From positions 1 through 27,992 of the forward strand of contig CAJUGD010000043.1 of the NCBI GenBank assembly GCA_910586205.1: a stretch of 27,992 nucleotides of DNA, given 5' to 3'. Each line of letters opens with the position of its first letter. The first letter of the stretch is position 1. Below the pieces are notes generated by a model. It had not been told where the DNA came from, searched no databases, and saw nothing but the letters and a program-made list of their open reading frames with translations. A program made the translations under genes and the position numbers. This stretch comes from an uncultured Lachnospiraceae bacterium (lineage in GTDB: Bacteria > Bacillota > Clostridia > Lachnospirales > Lachnospiraceae). This document shows positions 21,859 through 27,992 of this stretch, in pieces.

Positions 21859-22533
21859 ATGTTGTGGTATGTATTACAAACAAAAACCGGCCAGGAAGAA
21901 AAACTGGCAGAGTTAATTCCCAAAATGATTCCTAAGAATCTGTATGAGGAATGTTTTGTGATTTACCAGGAGCAGCTTTGGAGAAGAAAGCAGCAGAACT
22001 TTGTCCATGTAAGGCCGGCCTTTCCCGGATATGTATTTATTACCTCCAAGGATCCGGAGGCTTTATTTTTTTGCCTGAAGCGGATTCCGATTATGGCGAA
22101 AATGATGGTGGATGAGGAGTGCTTTTTTCTTTCGGTTGAAAAGGAGGAATCAGAGTTTTTAGATCGGCTCATGAATGAAAACCACGTGATATGCCTTTCC
22201 TATCTGTCAACAGACGGAAGGGGGAAAATCCTGCACGTATCTGGTCCCTTGAAGGAATGTGTCGATGGAATAATAAAATGCCGGTATGGAAAGCGGCATG
22301 TATTGGTGCGGGTAAGACTTCACGGGGAGGAGAAGACGGTTTTGTTTGGTGTTGTTTTGAAGGAAGACATCTGTGAGGGGCTGCAGCATGTAAAGGTTAA
22401 CAAGCCAAAACAGTTTGAAATGTCAGGGAAAGGGGAGAAAGCTGGTGAAATGGTATCTGTTAAAAACTTGGCCAGGAAAGGAAGAAGAACTGGTGAAGGA
22501 AATCTGGAGAACTGTCCCGTCCCACTTGTATGA
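21859..22533 (+). CDS. loaP: LoaP-like NusG paralogue (specialised antiterminator), first copy
   Basis: 224 residues. The NGN domain starts LWYVLQTKTGQEEKLAEL and keeps the PAFPGYVFITS motif that contacts RNA polymerase. The KOW part is recognised by VSGPLKECVDGIIKCRYGKRHVLVRV and LFGVVL. Such proteins ride on RNA polymerase and suppress termination in long polysaccharide or antibiotic operons, which fits the genes downstream. The domain ends near residue 178; the last 46 residues are basic, low in pattern, and partly read through the start of the next gene in another frame. They may be an over-extension after loss of a stop codon. GGAGGA at 21848-21853 fixes the start at 21859; an in-frame ATG at 21754 lacks a ribosome site. 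Confidence 0.82.
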   Translation: MLWYVLQTKTGQEEKLAELIPKMIPKNLYEECFVIYQEQLWRRKQQNFVHVRPAFPGYVFITSKDPEALFFCLKRIPIMAKMMVDEECFFLSVEKEESEFLDRLMNENHVICLSYLSTDGRGKILHVSGPLKECVDGIIKCRYGKRHVLVRVRLHGEEKTVLFGVVLKEDICEGLQHVKVNKPKQFEMSGKGEKAGEMVSVKNLARKGRRTGEGNLENCPVPLV

Positions 22534-23002
22534 GGAATGTTTTGTAATATATCAGGAGCGGATTTGGAGAAAGCAGCAGAAAAGTATCATACATGTGGAG
22601 CCGATGTGGACGGGATGTGTTTTTCTCACCTGTGAGGAGAGTCGTGCAGCGCAGAGAGCAGACGACATTTTCTGCATTCTGGCTCAGAGCGCGTCTGTGG
22701 CAAGGTTGATGTCTGATGGTGAGCTTTCTGTTCTCCCAATGATGAAGGAGGACGGGGATTTCCTGAGCCGGATATCCGGGAAGGAGCACCTGGTAAAGCT
22801 TTCCTATGTATTGAAGAATGAGAATGGGCAGATCAGAGGAATATCAGGACCCTTACAAGGCTGCAGCGGGAAAATTGAGAGGTATCAGTTTAAAAAACGG
22901 TATGCCATGGTTCGCCATACATTGTGGGGGAAGGAACAGGCGATTGTGTTGGGAATTATACTGAAGGAGGATAGGGGACGGATACTTTTGTATGAAAAAT
23001 AA
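22445..23002 (+). CDS. LoaP-like NusG paralogue, second, diverged copy
   Basis: 185 residues, starting at GTG 22445 behind GGGGAG; it overlaps the first copy by 89 bases in another frame. The NGN start VKWYLLKTWPGKEEELVKEI and the shared LYEECFVIYQE, then KQQ, show it is a tandem duplicate of the first copy. The polymerase-contact motif is altered: FPGYVFI has become WTGCVFL, and an insertion (CEESRAAQRADD) follows. The KOW part (ISGPLQGCSGKIERYQF, then VLGIIL) is kept. It may bind a different target, act as a regulator or competitor of the first copy, or be decaying; no stop or frameshift breaks it. Its end overlaps the start of the dehydratase gene by 11 bases, which suggests translational coupling. 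Confidence 0.75.
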   Translation: MKWYLLKTWPGKEEELVKEIWRTVPSHLYEECFVIYQERIWRKQQKSIIHVEPMWTGCVFLTCEESRAAQRADDIFCILAQSASVARLMSDGELSVLPMMKEDGDFLSRISGKEHLVKLSYVLKNENGQIRGISGPLQGCSGKIERYQFKKRYAMVRHTLWGKEQAIVLGIILKEDRGRILLYEK

Positions 23003-25061
23003 GATGAAGAATCCTGAAAGAAAAAAATCTATAAGGAACAATCAGGAAAGGAAATCATGGTTAAAAAGAAACTGGCAGCTCATAGACATTGGTCTGATTT
23101 TGTATGATATAGGGGCTGTGAACTGTTCTTTTTTTCTTGCTTTATGGTTCCGGTTTGACTGTCAGTACAGCATGATACCAGAGCTGTATTTACAGCCTTT
23201 TTTTAAATTTGTTCCGGTTTACACATTGTTTTGCGCAGCAGTGTTTTTTTATTTTCGACTCTATAAAAGCATTTGGCGATTTGCAAGTTATAATGAATTG
23301 GCCAGAGTGCTGGCTTCTGCGGCGGTAGTTTCTATTTTTCATATTATGGGAATTACCATTGCCTGTCAGGTCTTATGGAATGGAAATATTCATCGGATGC
23401 CGTTATCTTACTATGCTTTTGGCATAGTATTGCAGACGGTTCTGCTTTTGGCAGTTCGTTTTTCTTATCGCTTTATCCTTCTGATATGGGGAATAAAGAG
23501 AAAAGGAGATGGTTCGGCCTGTGCTAGAAGGGTAATGCTGATTGGAGCTGGGGCAGCCGGACAGATTATTTTACGGGATCTGAATGAGGCGAAGGAGAGT
23601 ACCGAACAGGTTTGCTGCATAATTGATGATAATCCGGATAAATGGGGGAGGTTTATTGACGGAGTGCCAGTTGTAGGCGGTCGGGATGACATTTTACAGA
23701 ACGTGGAGAAATATCATATTGAAAATATTCTGGTAGCAATCCCAAGTGCAAGTGCTGAGCAAAAGCGGGATATTTTAAATATTTGTAAGGAGACTGGATG
23801 TGAGCTGAAGATTCTGCCAGGTATGTATCAGTTGGCAAATGGAGATATTACAGTCAGTAGCATGAAAGAGGCGGCTATTGAAGATCTTTTAGGTCGTGAG
23901 CCCATTCAGATTAACTTAGAAGATGTTTTTCAGTATTTAAACGGCAAGACCATCCTGGTGACAGGGGGCGGAGGCTCTATCGGAAGCGAGCTGTGCAGGC
24001 AGATAGCTAGACATAAACCAAAACAGATGATTATTTTTGATGTATATGAGAATAATGCCTATGAGATTCAGCAAGAGCTAAGGGCAAAATATCCAGAGCT
24101 GGATTTAAAGGTTCTGATTGGATCTGTGCGGGACAGTCGAAGGATTAACCGTGTGTTTGCCGAATATCGTCCGCAAGTTGTATATCATGCAGCAGCTCAT
24201 AAGCATGTGCCATTGATGGAGGACAGCCCGAGAGAAGCCATAAAAAATAATGCTATTGGAACTTATAAAACCGCTTATGCAGCTATGATGAACGGTTGTA
24301 AAAGATTTGTCTTAATCAGCACGGATAAAGCGGTAAATCCTACAAACATTATGGGAGCCAGCAAACGTCTCTGTGAGATGGTAATCCAGACTTTTGATGA
24401 GAAAATTAAGGCGGGGCGGGCCATAGAGCTTCCGTTACTTTATGCTCACAGCAATGACGAGGATGGAAGCATGAGAAAGATAGAAAATCTGGAGGATACC
24501 GTGGCAAGGATAAATGCAGATTCTGTAAAAACAGAGTTTGTGGCAGTGCGGTTTGGCAATGTTTTAGGAAGCAATGGATCGGTGATTCCCTTTTTTAAGA
24601 AACAGATCGCTGCAGGAGGGCCGGTGACAGTGACTCATCCGGATATTGTCCGTTACTTTATGACGATTTCAGAGGCAGTGAGCCTGGTCTTGCAGGCAGG
24701 AACTTATGCCAAGGGAGGAGAGATTTTTGTGCTTGATATGGGGGAACCAGTGAAAATTGATGCTTTGGCAAAGAATCTTATAAAACTATCTGGATATAAA
24801 CCGAACATTGACATTAAGATTGAATATGTAGGATTAAGACCGGGAGAAAAATTGTATGAGGAAAAGTTAATGGAGGAGGAAGGGATGAAAACCACCCCTA
24901 ATCATTTGATCCATATTGGGTGCCCCATTCCCTTTGATACGGATTGGTTTTTGATGCAGTTGAAAGAATTAATGGATGCCAGCTATGGGGAGGAAGGGGA
25001 TATTCGAAAACTGGTGGAAAAAGTAGTAGAAACCTATAAACCGCTTAGGGAGGAAGTATAG
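22992..25061 (+). CDS. Membrane nucleotide-sugar 4,6-dehydratase (FlaA1/CapD/WbpM family)
   Basis: 689 residues. About four membrane segments lie in residues 28-165. A CoA-binding-like Rossmann domain follows (VMLIGAGAAGQIILRDL), then the catalytic SDR domain with TGGGGSIGSE (near 323) and STDKAVNPTNIMGASKR (near 443-459), in which Met replaces the usual Tyr and the Lys is kept, as in WbpM/PglF. It should convert UDP-GlcNAc to the 4-keto-6-deoxy sugar at the membrane. A stretch of about 35 residues (LLYAHSNDEDGSMRKIENLE) before VAVRFGNVLGSNGS appears longer than in Gram-negative relatives. The gene overlaps the second LoaP gene by 11 bases and abuts the next gene, whose TTG follows its stop directly. 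Retention as a dehydratase is well supported; the exact sugar is inferred. Confidence 0.9.
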   Translation: MKNKMKNPERKKSIRNNQERKSWLKRNWQLIDIGLILYDIGAVNCSFFLALWFRFDCQYSMIPELYLQPFFKFVPVYTLFCAAVFFYFRLYKSIWRFASYNELARVLASAAVVSIFHIMGITIACQVLWNGNIHRMPLSYYAFGIVLQTVLLLAVRFSYRFILLIWGIKRKGDGSACARRVMLIGAGAAGQIILRDLNEAKESTEQVCCIIDDNPDKWGRFIDGVPVVGGRDDILQNVEKYHIENILVAIPSASAEQKRDILNICKETGCELKILPGMYQLANGDITVSSMKEAAIEDLLGREPIQINLEDVFQYLNGKTILVTGGGGSIGSELCRQIARHKPKQMIIFDVYENNAYEIQQELRAKYPELDLKVLIGSVRDSRRINRVFAEYRPQVVYHAAAHKHVPLMEDSPREAIKNNAIGTYKTAYAAMMNGCKRFVLISTDKAVNPTNIMGASKRLCEMVIQTFDEKIKAGRAIELPLLYAHSNDEDGSMRKIENLEDTVARINADSVKTEFVAVRFGNVLGSNGSVIPFFKKQIAAGGPVTVTHPDIVRYFMTISEAVSLVLQAGTYAKGGEIFVLDMGEPVKIDALAKNLIKLSGYKPNIDIKIEYVGLRPGEKLYEEKLMEEEGMKTTPNHLIHIGCPIPFDTDWFLMQLKELMDASYGEEGDIRKLVEKVVETYKPLREEV

Positions 25062-27953
25062 TTGTATCAATTAGAAAATAAAAAGAAGAATAAAAGAAAA
25101 CAATCCGAAAAAAGACTGCCTTTGTATGAAAAAGTAGTCAAACCCTTATTTGATAAGATTTTATCTTTCATTGCTTTAGTGATTCTGTTTCCTGTATGGA
25201 TTGTGCTATCAATAGCTATTTTTATTGATGATCCAGGGCCTGTTCTTTTTACTCAGAAACGAGTAGGGAAAGGGAATGCCTATTTCACTTTACATAAATT
25301 TCGTTCTATGAAAATAAATGCTCCTCATAATACTCCTACCCATAAACTGCGGAATCCGGAACAGTATATCACACCAATTGGATGGTTTTTAAGAAAATAT
25401 AGTTTAGATGAGCTTCCTCAGTTATGGGACATTTTTGTCGGAAATATGAGTATAATCGGTCCTCGTCCAGCACTCTGGAATCAGAAGGATTTGGTAAAAG
25501 AAAGAGAAAAATATGGAGCAAATGATATTCTTCCTGGTCTAACCGGATATGCTCAGGTCAATGGCAGGGATGAGCTGGATATTTTTGAAAAGTCAAGGAT
25601 GGATGGTGAGTATGTAAAAGCATTACATAAAAATTCAGTCAGTGGATTTTGTATGGATGTTTCCTGCTTTTTTCGTACAATTGGGAATGTTATAAAACAC
25701 AAGGGAATTATTGAGGGAGAAGCTAAAAAAATAAATTTTGATGATTCTATAGAGCCAGATATTAAGGATTATGGTTATTTAAAAACTTTTTCTATTGATC
25801 GATCTGCTAAAAAGCGCATTTTGATTACAGGATGCCATAGTTATATTGGTGAGTCTTTTATATCCTATGTTAAGAGAAATTATCCTGAAAATTTTGAGAT
25901 ACATACGGTTGATATGAGAGATGGAAGCTGGAAGACTTATGATTTTTCTCCTTATGATACAGTATTGCATACTGTGGGAATTGCTCATGCAGACACTAGA
26001 AGGATAGGAGAGAACGAGAAGCAGCAGTATTATGCAATTAACAGAGACTTAGCAGTGGAGGCAGCAAGAAAAGCAAAGGAGAGTAATGTCAGGCAGTTTT
26101 TATTTTTGAGCAGTATGATTATTTATGGAGATAGTGTCTATGGAAAACCAAAAGTCATAGATGAGCATACTGTGCCAAAACCGGATAATTTTTATGGAGA
26201 TTCAAAATGGCAGGGAGATATGAGGGTAAGAAGGCTGAGCAGTCAGGAATTTCATGTGGCTGTGCTTCGAATGCCCATGGTCTACGGGAAAAATTCAAAA
26301 GGGAATTATCCTATATTGGCAAAACTGGCAAAGATACTTCCTGTTTTTCCGGATGTGGAGAATCAGCGTTCTATGCTGTATATAGATAATTTGTGTGAAT
26401 TTATAAGTTTGCTGATTCTGTCTGGGGAAGGTGGGATTTATTTTCCTCAGAACAGTGAGTATACAAAAACATCTGAGATGGTTAAACTTATCTCAAAAGA
26501 GATTGGAAAAAATATCAGGACTATGAAAAGCTTAAATCCGATTTTAGCATTGTTCCCACATCTTTCCAAAAGAATGAGAAATGTAGTGAATAAAGCTTTT
26601 GGGAATAATACTTATAGTCAGAAGCTTTCACTATATAAAGGATTAGAATATCAGGCAGTAAGTCTTACTGAATCTATTAAGCAAACAGAGAGTATAGGTA
26701 AAATGTCGCATATGAAGTATTCCTGTGAATATGGAAAATCGGTTCTGATTGTGGCATCAGTGGCATCCATGATCGATCAGTTCAACATCCCTAACATTAA
26801 GATGCTAATCCGTATGGGATATAATGTGGATGTAGCTGCTAATTTTTTCAAAGGCAATACCTGTACAGATAAAAAGATCCATCAGCTTCTAAAGAGGCTA
26901 GATGAGATGAGAGTCGATTGCTATCAGATTGATTTTGACAGGAAGATTCCCAATATAAAAGCCGGAATAAAAGCATGGAAGCAGCTTAATAACGTGATGA
27001 GTGGGAATGCTGTACCAGTCAATGGCTTTCATTATCATAAACTATCAGAGAACAGGACCTATGCATTTATTCATGCTCATAGTCCAATAGGCGGGGTAGT
27101 TGGACGTATGGCAGCAAAAAGCCATAGAATTAAAACCATATATACAGCTCATGGATTTCATTTTTATGATGGTGCCCCAAAAAAGAACTGGCTGATAGTT
27201 TATCCGATTGAATGGGGATTAAGCTGGATAACAGATGTATTGATTACTATTAACCAGGAGGATTACAGAAGGGCTAAAAATCGGTTTCATTCCGGAAAGG
27301 TGGTGTACATTCCGGGAGTAGGTGTAGATATCGATAAATTCAGCAATGGTTTGATTGATCCTGATGAAAAGAAAAATGATATGGGAGCAAAACCCGATTC
27401 CATTATTTTGCTTTCGGACGGAGAAGGGATCTCCTCAAAAAACTATGAAGCAGTTTTTAGGGCATTATCAGAATTACAGAATCCAAAAATTATATATTTT
27501 ATCGTTGGAAAGGTTGAATCTGAAAGTGAATGGAAAGAACTTGTTCATAGTTTAAGTCTGGATGAACAAGTATATTTTTTAGGCCTTCGTACAGATTTGT
27601 CAGAATTGTGTCAAGCAGCAGATCTTTTTGTGTATTCATCTTCTAACCAAGAGAAGACGTCATTAGCATTGATGGAAGCAGTTGCATGCAAAACACCTGT
27701 TATGTGCAGTAAAAACTGTAATAGTTCAGCTTTCATAAGCAGCAAAGAATATTTGTTTGAAGAATCTGATGTGAATGATATCGCTCATTGTCTGGCGCGC
27801 CTGGCTGTAAGCAGGAAGAAAATTATGACCTCTGTAAAAGTTGTCATGAAAGAAAACAAAAAGCTGTTGAAAGCTTATATTCTAGAACTGATGGAAGAAT
27901 CAACGAAACAAAAAGCTTTTATGGAAGGGATAAACAATTACCTTAATCCGTGA
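25062..27953 (+). CDS. Three-domain fusion: phosphoglycosyl transferase, NAD-dependent reductase, GT4 glycosyltransferase
   Basis: 963 residues from TTG, behind AGGGAGG. Residues 1 to about 225 are a monotopic phosphoglycosyl transferase: one hydrophobic segment (35-60), KFRSMK, the catalytic DE pair D116-E117 in SLDELPQLWD, and MSIIGPRP. It would load a sugar-1-phosphate onto undecaprenyl phosphate. Residues about 250-550 are an extended SDR with TGCHSYIG (256-263) and the Y378-x3-K382 pair, like WbpK/WreQ 4-keto reductases. Residues about 560-960 are a GT-B glycosyltransferase of family 4: IHAHSPIGG, TAHGFHFYDG, IPGVGVDID, and an E-x7-E motif in QEKTSLALMEA. With the dehydratase upstream, the fusion could prime, reduce and extend a 6-deoxy-HexNAc lipid intermediate. 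The gene is AT-richer than the housekeeping part of the window. No frameshift or stop separates the domains. Confidence 0.87.
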   Translation: MYQLENKKKNKRKQSEKRLPLYEKVVKPLFDKILSFIALVILFPVWIVLSIAIFIDDPGPVLFTQKRVGKGNAYFTLHKFRSMKINAPHNTPTHKLRNPEQYITPIGWFLRKYSLDELPQLWDIFVGNMSIIGPRPALWNQKDLVKEREKYGANDILPGLTGYAQVNGRDELDIFEKSRMDGEYVKALHKNSVSGFCMDVSCFFRTIGNVIKHKGIIEGEAKKINFDDSIEPDIKDYGYLKTFSIDRSAKKRILITGCHSYIGESFISYVKRNYPENFEIHTVDMRDGSWKTYDFSPYDTVLHTVGIAHADTRRIGENEKQQYYAINRDLAVEAARKAKESNVRQFLFLSSMIIYGDSVYGKPKVIDEHTVPKPDNFYGDSKWQGDMRVRRLSSQEFHVAVLRMPMVYGKNSKGNYPILAKLAKILPVFPDVENQRSMLYIDNLCEFISLLILSGEGGIYFPQNSEYTKTSEMVKLISKEIGKNIRTMKSLNPILALFPHLSKRMRNVVNKAFGNNTYSQKLSLYKGLEYQAVSLTESIKQTESIGKMSHMKYSCEYGKSVLIVASVASMIDQFNIPNIKMLIRMGYNVDVAANFFKGNTCTDKKIHQLLKRLDEMRVDCYQIDFDRKIPNIKAGIKAWKQLNNVMSGNAVPVNGFHYHKLSENRTYAFIHAHSPIGGVVGRMAAKSHRIKTIYTAHGFHFYDGAPKKNWLIVYPIEWGLSWITDVLITINQEDYRRAKNRFHSGKVVYIPGVGVDIDKFSNGLIDPDEKKNDMGAKPDSIILLSDGEGISSKNYEAVFRALSELQNPKIIYFIVGKVESESEWKELVHSLSLDEQVYFLGLRTDLSELCQAADLFVYSSSNQEKTSLALMEAVACKTPVMCSKNCNSSAFISSKEYLFEESDVNDIAHCLARLAVSRKKIMTSVKVVMKENKKLLKAYILELMEESTKQKAFMEGINNYLNP

Positions 27954-27971
27954 AGTTTAATTATTGTTTCA

Positions 27972-27980
27972 TGCTATAAT
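27972..27980 (+). promoter_or_regulatory. Extended -10 promoter candidate at the window end
   Basis: TGCTATAAT (27972-27980) is a perfect extended -10 element, 19 bases after the fusion gene's stop. No good -35 box is seen. The gene it would serve lies outside the window. Confidence 0.35.
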
Positions 27981-27992
27981 CGCCCTGTTTGT

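Overview
The window looks like chromosome of a gut-type Lachnospiraceae (Clostridium cluster XIVa). This rests on purine-rich ribosome binding sites before almost every gene, moderate GC with AT-richer islands, a hybrid kinase paired with a solute-binding lipoprotein, a HisIE protein with a HisF-like N-terminus, an FchA/FolD pair, and a capsule-type locus led by LoaP-like NusG paralogues. No species assignment is made, and no rRNA, tRNA or CRISPR array was seen.

Layout. 1-178: 3' part of a highly structured non-coding RNA with its terminator. 261-989: small secreted cell-wall-binding protein. 1097-2811: AT-rich divergent pair, a DJ-1/PfpI protein and a WYL-domain regulator with a consensus promoter. 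2960-3236: orphan promoter-to-terminator unit, a possible small RNA. 3352-8020: hybrid histidine kinase, orphan substrate-binding lipoprotein and SGNH hydrolase. 8048-14471: metabolic genes (nitroreductase, HisIE with a degenerate HisF-like domain, DMT transporter, FchA, a FolD lacking cyclohydrolase residues, flavin reductase, ROK sugar kinase), with a large palindromic repeat after the transporter.

14498-20894: an apparent operon of an Lsa-type ABC-F protein, a SIR2-family protein and a 1192-residue fusion of an endonuclease Q-like PHP nuclease to a UvrD/PcrA-type helicase. Its leader has a three-codon ORF whose ribosome binding site and start codon form one side of a terminator, as in ribosome-mediated attenuators. 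The helicase fusion carries two unrelated in-frame tandem repeat tracts.

20895-27992: a long intergenic region and then a polysaccharide locus: two overlapping LoaP-like antiterminators, a membrane nucleotide-sugar 4,6-dehydratase, and a three-domain fusion of phosphoglycosyl transferase, NAD-dependent reductase and GT4 glycosyltransferase. Together these could make and prime a 6-deoxy-HexNAc-type lipid-linked saccharide. Upstream, two identical 35-bp inverted repeats flank a 243-bp segment. That segment holds a good sigma-A-type promoter now pointing away from the polysaccharide genes; inversion would point it at them. This candidate phase-variation switch over a LoaP-controlled capsule locus is the most exciting observation, and it is an inference until both orientations are seen.
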